Positions 13,810 to 21,011 of a stretch of DNA of 26,651 nt are shown piece by piece; the first letter of the stretch is position 1, and each line of letters starts with the position of its first letter. A program made the translations under genes and the position numbers. The stretch is from an uncultured Faecalibacterium sp. GTDB lineage: Bacteria; Bacillota; Clostridia; Oscillospirales; Ruminococcaceae. The stretch is taken from assembly GCA_934518555.1 (NCBI GenBank), contig CAKSXW010000023.1:1-26651 (forward strand). Direction: 5' to 3'. Under the pieces are notes generated by a model. It made no database searches, was not told where the DNA came from, and was given only the letters and a program-made list of their open reading frames with translations.

Positions 13810-15057
13810 ATGGGGATGCGTGTGGACATCGTGACCCTGTTCCCGGAGATGTGCCAGCAGGTGCTGGACGCCAGCATCATCGGCCGGGCAGCAAAACGGG
13901 GCTATATTGAGACCCACTGCCACCAGATCCGGGATTACACCCTGAACAAGCAGAAGCAGACCGACGACTACCCCTACGGCGGCGGCTGCGGCATGGTGCT
14001 GTATGCCCAGCCTATTGCTGACTGTCTGCGTGCTGTGCAGAAGGAAGTGGCGGACCAGGGCCGCCCGGCCCCCCACATCGTGTTCCTGACCGCAGGGGGC
14101 CAGCGGTACACCGAGGACCACGCCCGGCGGCTGGCAGAGTATGACAACCTGACCCTAGTGTGCGGCCACTACGAGGGCATCGACGAGCGGGTCATCGAGG
14201 CCTTTGCAGATGAGGAGATCTCCATTGGGGATTACATCCTCACCGGCGGCGAGCTGGCCAGCCTGGTGGTGGCAGACAGTGTGCTGCGGCTGAAGCCCGG
14301 TGTGCTGGCAGAGCAGAAGGGCTACGAGGAAGAAAGCTACTGGGACGGCCTGCTGGAGTACCCCCAGTACACCCGTCCCGAGGTGTGGGAGGGCCGTGCC
14401 GTGCCCCAGGTGCTGCTGGGAGGCGACCACCAGAAGATCGACGCCTGGCGTGGCCAGCAGAGCCGTGCCCGTACCCGGCTGCGCCGCCCGGAGCTGTATC
14501 AGCAGTGGTGCCAGAGCCACCCGGTGACCCAGCTGCCCAAGTGGAAGCGTGGGGAGAATATGCGGCTGGTAAAGACGGAGGAACAGTTTGCCGCTGCCGC
14601 CGCTCTGTTTGCCGAGGGCCGACGGGCAGTGTGCCAGGACAATTGGACCGAGGAATACTGCCAGAGCATCCGGGAGCCTCAGTTCCTGGTGCAGCTGCGG
14701 CAGGAAAAGGCAGCAGGCTGGACGTGTTACCTGCACACCACCAAGGACGTGCCGGACGGCATGGTGTGCATCAGCCACAAGGCAGGCCACATCGAGCACC
14801 TGTTTGTGACCCAGGAGGCCCGGGGCAAGGGCATTGGCACCAAGATGCTGGATTTTGCCCGGAAAAAGCTGGCAGAGCACCCTCACCCGGTGCTCAGCGT
14901 GCTGAACACCAACACCCGAGCCATTGCTTTGTATATCCGGATGGGGTGGAAATTGACCGGGGATATGCAGCTGGAATTTGACCCGGAACAGTGGCCCACG
15001 GTGGTGCGGAAATGTGCCTTGGTGCAGATGCGCTACGAGGGCCCTGCACAGGAGTGA
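13810..15057 (+). CDS. trmD: tRNA (guanine-37-N1)-methyltransferase TrmD fused to a GNAT acetyltransferase
   Basis: Residues 1-249 form a complete TrmD. They include VDIVTLFPEM, the trefoil-knot SAM site (VFLTAGGQRY, VCGHYEGIDERV at 118-128, SIGDYILTGGELA) and the C-terminal HPVTQLPKW. TrmD places m1G37 on tRNAs with G36, preventing frameshifts. The frame continues without a stop into a second domain, 251-415, of the GNAT type. Its acetyl-CoA motif is HIEHLFVTQEARGKGIGTKM (328-347), followed by NTNTRAIALYIRMGW. M251 (14560) is preceded by GGGGAG at 3 bp, so separate internal initiation is possible but weak. Typical TrmD is about 240 residues. The acetyl acceptor is unknown. rplS, normally next, is absent. 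Confidence 0.93.
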   Translation: MGMRVDIVTLFPEMCQQVLDASIIGRAAKRGYIETHCHQIRDYTLNKQKQTDDYPYGGGCGMVLYAQPIADCLRAVQKEVADQGRPAPHIVFLTAGGQRYTEDHARRLAEYDNLTLVCGHYEGIDERVIEAFADEEISIGDYILTGGELASLVVADSVLRLKPGVLAEQKGYEEESYWDGLLEYPQYTRPEVWEGRAVPQVLLGGDHQKIDAWRGQQSRARTRLRRPELYQQWCQSHPVTQLPKWKRGENMRLVKTEEQFAAAAALFAEGRRAVCQDNWTEEYCQSIREPQFLVQLRQEKAAGWTCYLHTTKDVPDGMVCISHKAGHIEHLFVTQEARGKGIGTKMLDFARKKLAEHPHPVLSVLNTNTRAIALYIRMGWKLTGDMQLEFDPEQWPTVVRKCALVQMRYEGPAQE

Positions 15058-15362
15058 ACCGGTGTAAAATCCCCCAGAGGACAGCTGCCGAGATGCTGGT
15101 AAATTACACAAAAAAAGACGAGAAAACCTGGCATGGTAGAAGAATTGTTGAAAACTTTTGTGTTACACCGCTAACCTTCGGGGAATAATTTTATTGTCTT
15201 TGTATAAATAATGAAAAATGCCCCCCTCTTGATTGGAGAAACCGCCAAAAATGCAAAAGGGGGCTGTACAACGGTTTCGACTTGCGCTAAAATGGGTGTA
15301 ACGCAACAGGTACACGATTGCTTTTGTACTGTCAAAACGATATTAGATAGGAGCGCTTTACT
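15058..15362 (+). other. trmD-ptsH intergenic region with a large hairpin
   Basis: These 305 bp hold no credible gene. ATGCCCCCC (15217-15225) can pair with GGGGGC (15263-15268) across about 40 bases to form a large hairpin. Shorter pairs follow (TTGCG/CGCAA, GTGTA/TACAC), so the ptsH leader may be structured. No clear terminator of trmD with a T tract is visible, and I could not fix a convincing promoter; a TATAAA at 15203-15208 lacks a good -35 box. Confidence 0.45.
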
Positions 15363-15626
15363 ATGTACGTGAAAGAAGTTACCGTTGAAAATCAGGTTGG
15401 TCTGCACGCTCGTCCGGCTACCTTCTTCATCCAGAAGGCTAACGAGTTCAAGTCTTCCATCTGGGTCGAGAAGGAAGAACGCCGTGTGAACGCAAAGAGC
15501 CTGCTGGGCGTTCTGTCTCTGGGTATCGTAGGCGGCACCACCATCCGCATCATCGCTGATGGCGCCGACGAGCAGGCTGCAGTGGACGGCCTGATCAAGC
15601 TGGTGGAGTCCGGCTTTGCAGAGTAA
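15363..15626 (+). CDS. ptsH: Phosphocarrier protein HPr
   Basis: HPr passes phosphate from EI to sugar-specific EIIA of the PTS. The 87-residue product has the catalytic H15 in VGLHARPAT and the regulatory serine S46 in AKSLLGVLSL, the site for HPr kinase/phosphorylase that makes P-Ser-HPr for CcpA-type catabolite control in Firmicutes. The presence of H15 separates it from Crh. ATAGGAG (15347-15353) lies 9 bp before the ATG. ptsI is not adjacent; the gene stands alone between a structured leader and its terminator. Confidence 0.96.
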   Translation: MYVKEVTVENQVGLHARPATFFIQKANEFKSSIWVEKEERRVNAKSLLGVLSLGIVGGTTIRIIADGADEQAAVDGLIKLVESGFAE

Positions 15627-15644
15627 GCTCTGAGATCAAACAAC

Positions 15645-15675
15645 AAAGGGCGGCGGGGTGACCTGCCGCCTTTTT
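15645..15675 (+). terminator. Intrinsic terminator of ptsH
   Basis: AAAGGGCGGC ggggtgacct GCCGCCTTTTT: a GC stem followed by a T tract, 23 bp before uvrC. Confidence 0.85.
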
Positions 15676-15697
15676 CTTATGCTGGGAGGGAACAGGG

Positions 15698-17551
15698 ATG
15701 ACCAAGGCCGAGCTTTACCAAAAAGCCTGTATGCTTCCGCTGCTGCCGGGGGTGTACATCATCCGGGACAAAAGCGACACCATCATCTATATCGGCAAGG
15801 CCAAGCGTCTGCGAGTACGGGTGAGCCAGTATTTCCGGGAGGGCGTGCCCCACGACAACAAGGTGAGCCAGATGATCGCCCACGCCTACACCTTTGATGT
15901 CATCGTCTGCCAAAGCGAGTTTGAGGCCCTGGTGCTGGAGGCCAGCCAGATCAAGGCCCACACCCCCAAATACAACATCCTGCTGAAGGACGACAAGGGC
16001 TACAGCTATATCAAGGTGACCCGGGAGCCTTGGCCCCGGCTTTCCTTTGTGCTGCAAAAGGAGGAGGACGACGCCGAGTACCTGGGCCCCTACACCTCTG
16101 CCTTTGCGGCTCGGGAGATGGCAGAGACTGCCATGGATGCCTTTTTGCTGCCCCGGTGCAGCAAGCGGTTCCCCCAGGACCTGGGCAAGGGCCGCCCCTG
16201 CCTCAACGCCCACATCGGCAAGTGCATGGCGGTGTGCAGCGGCAGGATCAGCTGCGAGACCTACAACGAGGCGGTAAAAGGGGCGGTGCACCTGATCCGC
16301 TACGGCAAAAAAGATATCCTCCGGACCCTGAACCAGCGGATGCTGGAGGCCTCGGAGCGGCTGGAGTTTGAGACCGCCGCCCTGCTGCGGGACCAGATCC
16401 AGGCCATCACCAAGGTCAGTGCCGGGCAAAAGGTGGTGGTGGACCCGGAAGTGGAAATGGATGTGGTGGCCCTGGCTGGCACCCCCAGCAGCGTGTGCGC
16501 CGCCGTGCTGCGGTTCCGGCAGGGGCGGCTGACGGACAAGCGAGAGTTTTTGTTCCACGATACGGCGGACATCGACGCCGTGCGAGAGGAGTTTTTGCCC
16601 CGGTATTACCTGGACGACGAGGAGATCCCCCGGATCATTGCGGTGGACCAGCTGCCGCCGGACGTGGAGGCCTTGCAGCAGGCCCTGAACCAGAAGCGAG
16701 GCTGCGAGGTGCAGCTCTATGTGCCCCAGCGAGGGGACAAGGCCCACCTGGTGGAAATGGCCCACACCAACGCCGTGGAGCGGCTGGCCCGGGAAAGCGG
16801 CCGCTACGCCCGGGAAGAAAAGCTGCTGGATGAGCTGGCCCAGGTGCTGGGGCTGGCAAAGCCTCCCCGGGCCATTGAGAGCTACGATATCTCCAACTGG
16901 GGCGATGGCACCAGCGTCTGTGGCATGGTCACCTTCAAGGACGGCAAGCCCTTCAAGGCCGGCTACCGGAAGTTCAAGATGAAAACTGTGGTGGGCACCG
17001 ACGACTACGCCTCCCTGGCGGAGACGGTAGCACGCCGGGCGGCAGAATACGAAAAATATGCTGCCCAGGCCCAGAACGATCAGCCCGGCGGCAACTGGTT
17101 CGGGCAGAAGCCGGATCTTTTGCTGATGGACGGCGGCAGGGGCCAGGTCAGTGCCGCCCGGCAGGCCTTGGCCGGGACGGCCTTGGCAGATGTGCCTTTG
17201 TTTGGCATGGTAAAGGACGACCACCACCGCACCCGGGCCATGGTGGACAGTGAGGGCCGGGAGATCGCCATCAACATGAACCGGGGCACCTTTACCTTCA
17301 TCACTGCCATCCAGGACGAGACCCACCGGTTCGCCAACGCCTACCGCAAGCAGCAGATGAAGCAAAAAAGCTACTCCTCCACCCTCACCGAGGTGCCGGG
17401 AGTGGGACCCAAGCTCTCCAAGGCCCTGCTGGCCCAGTTTAAGAGCGTGGGGGCCGTGAAGGAGGCCACCCCGGACCAGCTGGAAAACACCCCCGGCGTG
17501 GGCAGGCAGCTGGCACAGACCATTTACGAGTATTTCCACACAGAAGCATAA
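15698..17551 (+). CDS. uvrC: Excinuclease ABC subunit C
   Basis: UvrC makes both incisions around lesions in nucleotide excision repair. The 617-residue product is full length. It has a GIY-YIG nuclease domain (LPLLPGVYIIRDK, with Y20, and IIYIGKAKRLRVRVSQYF at 29-46), a UvrB-binding UVR helix pair (about 205-238, LNQRMLEASERLEFETAALL), the RNase-H-like C-terminal nuclease with the IESYDISNWG and LLMDGGRGQ motifs, and tandem helix-hairpin-helix motifs (EVPGVGPKLSKALL and NTPGVGRQLAQTI). GGGAGGG lies 7 bp before the ATG. It is separated from ptsH by a terminator and probably has its own promoter or relies on read-through. Confidence 0.98.
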   Translation: MTKAELYQKACMLPLLPGVYIIRDKSDTIIYIGKAKRLRVRVSQYFREGVPHDNKVSQMIAHAYTFDVIVCQSEFEALVLEASQIKAHTPKYNILLKDDKGYSYIKVTREPWPRLSFVLQKEEDDAEYLGPYTSAFAAREMAETAMDAFLLPRCSKRFPQDLGKGRPCLNAHIGKCMAVCSGRISCETYNEAVKGAVHLIRYGKKDILRTLNQRMLEASERLEFETAALLRDQIQAITKVSAGQKVVVDPEVEMDVVALAGTPSSVCAAVLRFRQGRLTDKREFLFHDTADIDAVREEFLPRYYLDDEEIPRIIAVDQLPPDVEALQQALNQKRGCEVQLYVPQRGDKAHLVEMAHTNAVERLARESGRYAREEKLLDELAQVLGLAKPPRAIESYDISNWGDGTSVCGMVTFKDGKPFKAGYRKFKMKTVVGTDDYASLAETVARRAAEYEKYAAQAQNDQPGGNWFGQKPDLLLMDGGRGQVSAARQALAGTALADVPLFGMVKDDHHRTRAMVDSEGREIAINMNRGTFTFITAIQDETHRFANAYRKQQMKQKSYSSTLTEVPGVGPKLSKALLAQFKSVGAVKEATPDQLENTPGVGRQLAQTIYEYFHTEA

Positions 17552-17594
17552 AAACGCCCCCGGTATCCCAATAAAAACGGATGCCGGGGGCGTT
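17552..17594. terminator. Bidirectional terminator between uvrC and the DUF1700/DUF4097 gene
   Basis: AACGCCCCCGG (17554-17563) pairs with CCGGGGGCGTT (17584-17594). It lies between the convergent stops; T-rich flanks are short. Confidence 0.7.
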
Positions 17595-17607
17595 CTGGGT
17601 TCAGGGG

Positions 17608-18714
17608 TCAATGGGCATAGGCGATGGAGAAATCGCCGGTGGTGGTACTGAGGGAGATTTTACGAGAGGGATTGGCCTTGCCCTCCTGGATGGAGGTGTC
17701 CATAAGCCCATTGGTGACGAGGGTATAGTCCGAGGCACTGCCCTCCAGGGTCAAGGTGGTCTTGCCAAGGACGGCCGAAATGTTGACATCCTGAGCACCG
17801 GACAGCAGACCGATGGTGCAGTCCCCCATGGCAAGTTCGGCATCGAACTCCGGTGCGGACAGATAGTCCATGTGGCAGCCGCCCATGGCAAGATCAAAAT
17901 CTGCATCCTTCACAGTCAGGCTGTTGGCAGTGACGTCTCCCATGGCAAGTTCCAGATCCAGTTCATCCAGAGAGAGGGTGCCAAGGTCAACGTCCCCCAT
18001 AGCAAGATCAATGTCCACCTCATGCAGGATATTTTCCGGAACGGTAATGGTGAGCAAAGCACTGTCGGAATCAGGGAGAGCGTAGTATTGGGGAATATGG
18101 TAGGAAAACTCCGTGGTCCCGGATTTTTCGCTGGATTGGGTGAGGTACCGGGTCCTGAAGCCATCAAACTGCAGGGTGATGTCAGAAGCGTTTGGGTCAA
18201 CAACAAAGAGAACGGTACCATAATCCAGCTCCAGGGATAATTTATCGCAGACCATCTCAGCAGAAAGGGAGAAGGTCAGGCCGTCTGCGGCGGAAACAGG
18301 ATCCCCAGGCTGCGTGGAGGTGCTCTCAGCAGACACTTGTGCAGAGGGTGCAGGGATCTCCGAGGCAGGAGCAATGGATTCGACGGGCTGCACCGGGGCA
18401 GCCTTGGAATACTGGAACAGAAAGAGGCACACTGCCAGCACTGCCAGCCCACCGCCTAGCACCATGCGCCAGGTGGACCGGGGCTTGTGGGCAGGGGAAG
18501 CCGGGGCGGCAGAGGGGTCTGCCGGGGCCTGCTCCTCCAGGATCTTGTGGGCGACCTCCTCCGGAGTGCCCAGCTCTGCCATGGCCTGGGCTTCGTTCTC
18601 CGGCCCGGCGGCGTCCAGATAATCCTCGTAATAGCTCAAAGCGTCCTTGCGCTCAGCCTCCGGCAAAGGGGCTAAAAGTTGCTCCAGGGCAGCAAGAAAT
18701 GCAGTACGGGTCAT
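17608..18714 (-). CDS. DUF1700-type N-terminus with DUF4097 beta-solenoid membrane protein
   Basis: The 368-residue product has three parts. Residues 1-62 match the DUF1700/HAAS-like cytoplasmic helical domain (FLAALEQLLAPLPEAERKDA, SYYEDYLDAAG). A single membrane segment spans about 83-101 (RMVLGGGLAVLAVCLFLF). A Pro/Ala/Ser linker then leads to an outer DUF4097 domain (145-368). That domain contains a strict 19-residue repeat, LAMGD at 237, 256, 275 and 294, typical of a beta-solenoid. The start codon lies 3 bp after the PadR stop, with GAGGTGG as ribosome binding site, so the two are co-expressed. PadR/DUF1700/DUF4097 pairs are common in Firmicutes and are linked by association to envelope-stress sensing; the ligand is unknown. 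Confidence 0.88.
   Translation of the reverse strand: MTRTAFLAALEQLLAPLPEAERKDALSYYEDYLDAAGPENEAQAMAELGTPEEVAHKILEEQAPADPSAAPASPAHKPRSTWRMVLGGGLAVLAVCLFLFQYSKAAPVQPVESIAPASEIPAPSAQVSAESTSTQPGDPVSAADGLTFSLSAEMVCDKLSLELDYGTVLFVVDPNASDITLQFDGFRTRYLTQSSEKSGTTEFSYHIPQYYALPDSDSALLTITVPENILHEVDIDLAMGDVDLGTLSLDELDLELAMGDVTANSLTVKDADFDLAMGGCHMDYLSAPEFDAELAMGDCTIGLLSGAQDVNISAVLGKTTLTLEGSASDYTLVTNGLMDTSIQEGKANPSRKISLSTTTGDFSIAYAH
17827..18054 (-). repeat. Four in-frame 57-bp coding repeats
   Basis: The catggcaag (once catagcaag) core recurs at 17827, 17884, 17941 and 17998, exactly 57 bp apart. It encodes the 19-residue LAMGD solenoid repeat of the DUF4097 domain. Confidence 0.9.
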
Positions 18715-18717
18715 AGA

Positions 18718-19035
18718 TCATTCCACCTCTCTGAAAAATGTGTCAATGGAAGAACGGTAGCGGCTCCACTCCTGGGCGTAGGCGGCAAGCTGCTGCCGCC
18801 CGGCGGGGGTGATCTGGTAATAGCGGCGGTTGCGGCCGTTGACTGGTGCGTCGTACACCGTCAGAAGCTGGTCCTTTTGGAGCCGCCGCAGCACCGGGTA
18901 CAGGGTGGATTCGCTGAGCTCCAGGGTATGGGTGACCTGCTGGGTAATGCGGTAACCATAGGTGCCCTCCGGCTCCTGGGCCACCACAGACAGCACGATG
19001 GCGTCCAGCAGTGCGGCGCTGATGGGAAAACTCAT
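18718..19035 (-). CDS. PadR-family transcriptional regulator
   Basis: The 105-residue product is a PadR winged-helix protein: LDAIVLSVVAQEPEGTYGYRI, the recognition helix region LSESTLYPVLRRLQKDQLL (about 39-57), the wing NGRNRRYYQITPAGRQQL, and a short C-terminal dimerisation helix, as in the small PadR-s2 subgroup. AAAGGAGG precedes the ATG. It heads an operon with the DUF1700/DUF4097 gene. Its promoter contains a perfect palindrome, so it probably represses its own operon. The effector is unknown. Confidence 0.95.
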   Translation of the reverse strand: MSFPISAALLDAIVLSVVAQEPEGTYGYRITQQVTHTLELSESTLYPVLRRLQKDQLLTVYDAPVNGRNRRYYQITPAGRQQLAAYAQEWSRYRSSIDTFFREVE

Positions 19036-19072
19036 GTGGGAACAGCCTCCTTTCTGGTTGGCGTGTTTCTAT

Positions 19073-19106
19073 AATATTATATATCATATAATATTGCATG
19101 AGTCAA
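19073..19106 (-). promoter_or_regulatory. PadR operon promoter with palindromic operator
   Basis: The minus-strand -35 TTGACT is at 19106-19101. The -10 is TATAAT (19081-19076, 19 bp spacer) or TATATA (19083-19078, 17 bp spacer). A perfect 10-bp inverted repeat with a 3-bp centre (19073-19095, arms AATATTATAT/ATATAATATT) covers the -10 region, suiting autoregulation by PadR. Confidence 0.75.
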
Positions 19107-19136
19107 TAGAGAAGCGTAGAAAAATATGGCAGATAA

Positions 19137-19164
19137 CAAAAAAGCTCCCCCTTTCGGGGGAGCT
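19137..19164 (-). terminator. Terminator of the amino-acid ABC operon, formed by a repeat-family palindrome
   Basis: On the minus strand the palindrome AGCTCCCCC-GAAA-GGGGGAGCT is followed by TTTTTTG. The sequence is the same palindrome core as the repeat pair near 13.1-13.25 kb. Confidence 0.85.
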
Positions 19165-19204
19165 GGATGGGAACAAAGGGAGCAGACGGAGAGGGGCGAA
19201 GTTC

Positions 19205-20032
19205 TCAGTTCTCAGAGGAGATATCCTGCCCAAAGTATTTTTCGCCCAGGGCCTTCAGGGTGCCGTCGGCCCGCAGCTCCTCAATGGCAGTGTTCAGGGC
19301 GTCCAGATAGGCGGTGTCCTCACTCTTGAGCACCGGGATGGCCACATGGGAGGCCTCGGCGGTCTGGGCTACCAGCTTGAAGTCGGCCTCCGGATGGACG
19401 TTCAGGTAGTCGTAGAAGGAAACGTCGGCGTTGAGGGTGGCGTCGATGCGGCCGGCAGTCAGCAGCTGGATGGTCTCCTCCAGGGTGTCGATGCCCTGGA
19501 CCGTGGCACCGTAGCTTTCGGCCAGCTCCATGTAAGTGGAAGCCAGGCTGTTGGCGGTGGTCTTGCCCTTCAGGTCCTCAAAGCTGTGGATGTCCTGGTT
19601 GTCCTTCCGGACGGCCAGGGCGGTGTGGATGTAGCCGTAGGGCACGGTAAAGTCGTAGGTCTTGGCCCGCTCCTCGGTCACCTCCACGCCGTTGCACACC
19701 AGGTCAAAGCGGCCTGCGTCCAGCCCGGCAAACAGGCTGTCCCAGTCGCTTTCCACATATTCCGGCTCTACCCCCAGCTTCTGGGCGATGGCACGGGACA
19801 CCTCCACGTCGTAGCCCACCAGGGTGTCGGAGGCGTCGTGGTAGCTCCAGGGCTGCCAGGCACCCTCCAGTGCCACCACCAGCTTGCCGCTGTTCTGGAT
19901 GCTGTCCAGCTTGTTCAGCGGTGCGGGACCTGCGGTGCTGGAGGCGGTGTCCTTGGAGGAGCAGCCGGTGAGGGTCAGCACCCCGGCGGCAGCCATAACG
20001 CTCATGAGAGAAATAAAGGTTCTGCGTTTCAT
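19205..20032 (-). CDS. Amino-acid ABC transporter substrate-binding lipoprotein
   Basis: The 275-residue product begins with a lipoprotein signal (MKRRTFISLM, hydrophobic stretch, lipobox LTGC with C24) and is then a type-II periplasmic-binding-protein-like SBP_bac_3 protein: GKLVVALEGAWQPWSYHD, VGYDVEVSRAIAQKLGVEPE, FAGLDAGRFDLVCNGVEVTEERAK and DLKGKTTANSLASTY. It would capture a polar amino acid outside the membrane. AAAGGA lies 8 bp before the ATG at 20032; the longer upstream frame runs through repeat DNA and is not used. It is the third gene of a permease-ATPase-binding-protein operon, separated from the ATPase by a 114 bp repeat element. Cystine or glutamine-type substrates are possible, but not decided by sequence. 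Confidence 0.93.
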   Translation of the reverse strand: MKRRTFISLMSVMAAAGVLTLTGCSSKDTASSTAGPAPLNKLDSIQNSGKLVVALEGAWQPWSYHDASDTLVGYDVEVSRAIAQKLGVEPEYVESDWDSLFAGLDAGRFDLVCNGVEVTEERAKTYDFTVPYGYIHTALAVRKDNQDIHSFEDLKGKTTANSLASTYMELAESYGATVQGIDTLEETIQLLTAGRIDATLNADVSFYDYLNVHPEADFKLVAQTAEASHVAIPVLKSEDTAYLDALNTAIEELRADGTLKALGEKYFGQDISSEN

Positions 20033-20070
20033 AGAAATATCCTTTCCGTTAAAATGTTTGTCTAGGCGGC

Positions 20071-20184
20071 CATCGGGGAGTTTCTCCGAGGACCGTCCGC
20101 TGGGGTGGGACCCTGTTGCCCGTAGGGCAATAGGGCGGGCGATGGAATGGCCCGATTCGTGTCCGAGGAGGAAGCTCCCCGATG
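20071..20184. mobile_element. 114 bp MITE-like element inside the ABC operon
   Basis: Near-perfect terminal inverted repeats: CATCGGGGAGTTTCTCCGAG plus GAC (20071-20093), and GTCCGAGGAGGAAG plus CTCCCCGATG (20161-20184). A central hairpin TTGCCC-GTA-GGGCAA is present. It has no coding capacity. It lies between the ATPase stop and the binding-protein start. Confidence 0.7.
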
Positions 20185-20192
20185 ACCGTATA

Positions 20193-20996
20193 TCACTCCG
20201 TGTGGCCGATCTTTTGCAAAAAGGCCCGGGTACGCTCCTCCCGGGGGGCGGCAAAGAACTGGTGGGAGGGGGCCTGCTCCACCACCACGCCGTTTTCCAT
20301 GAACACAGTCTTGGAGGACACGTTCCGGGCAAAGCCCATCTCGTGGGTCACCACCAGCATGGTCATGCCCTCCTGGGCCAGCTGCCGCATGACGCTGAGC
20401 ACCTCGCCGGTGAGCTCCGGGTCCAGGGCACTGGTGGGCTCGTCAAAATAAATGATCTCCGGGTCGGTGGCCAGGGCCCGGGCAATGGCCACACGCTGCT
20501 GCTGGCCGCCGGAAAGCTGCCGGGGATAGGCGTCGGCCCGGTCTGCCAGGCCCACCTTTTCCAGCATTTTGCGGCCGATGGCCTCGGCCTGGGCCGGGGG
20601 CATCTTCCGGGCCACCACCAGGCCCTCGGTGACGTTCTGGAGGGCGGTCTTGTTCCGGAACAGGTTGTAGTTCTGGAACACAAAGGCGGTCTTTTTCCGC
20701 AGCCGGGCAATATCGGCCCGGCTGGCCTGGGCCAGGTCAAAGGTCTCGCCGTCCAGGGTCAGCTGCCCGGCGTCGGCGGTCTCCAGAAAGTTCAGGCACC
20801 GCAGCAGGGTGGTCTTGCCGGAGCCGGAGGGGCCCAGAATGGCCACCACGTCTCCCTTTTCCACCGTCAGATCCACCCCCTGCAGCACCTGCAGTTCACT
20901 GGTGACCTTTCGGGCACCGGGGCGGTGAAAGATGCCTGCAGGCTTTGCGTAGGTGCGAAAAGTTTTGCGGACATTGCGAATCTCAAGCATAGCCAT
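20193..20996 (-). CDS. Amino-acid ABC transporter ATP-binding protein
   Basis: The 267-residue product has all ATPase motifs: Walker A GPSGSGKTT (55-63), Q-loop Q108 in VFQNYNLF, signature LSGGQQQR (161-168), Walker B with catalytic Glu IIYFDEPTSALD (181-192), and the H-loop VVTHEMGFA typical of polar amino-acid (GlnQ/HisP-type) importers. An extra basic N-terminal stretch, about residues 15-33 (YAKPAGIFHRPGARK), precedes the usual VLQGVDL. AGGAGG lies 7 bp before the ATG. It starts 15 bp after the permease stop, so the two are co-translated from one message. Confidence 0.97.
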   Translation of the reverse strand: MAMLEIRNVRKTFRTYAKPAGIFHRPGARKVTSELQVLQGVDLTVEKGDVVAILGPSGSGKTTLLRCLNFLETADAGQLTLDGETFDLAQASRADIARLRKKTAFVFQNYNLFRNKTALQNVTEGLVVARKMPPAQAEAIGRKMLEKVGLADRADAYPRQLSGGQQQRVAIARALATDPEIIYFDEPTSALDPELTGEVLSVMRQLAQEGMTMLVVTHEMGFARNVSSKTVFMENGVVVEQAPSHQFFAAPREERTRAFLQKIGHTE

Positions 20997-21011
20997 GATG
21001 ATCCCTCCTTT

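Noticed and set aside
15263..15285. Start of a tmRNA (GGGGGC...ACGGTTTCGAC resembles an ssrA 5' end).
   Set aside because: A matching 3' acceptor/T-arm with CCA is missing within 400 bp; ptsH starts 95 bp later. GGGGGC is explained by pairing with upstream GCCCCC.
15677..17611. Long minus-strand open frame opposite uvrC.
   Set aside because: It is an antisense shadow of a full-length uvrC with all its motifs. High GC makes such frames common.
20033..20332. 100-residue N-terminal extension of the binding lipoprotein.
   Set aside because: It would overlap the ATPase gene and cross the MITE-like element. The lipoprotein signal begins at 20032 behind a good ribosome binding site.
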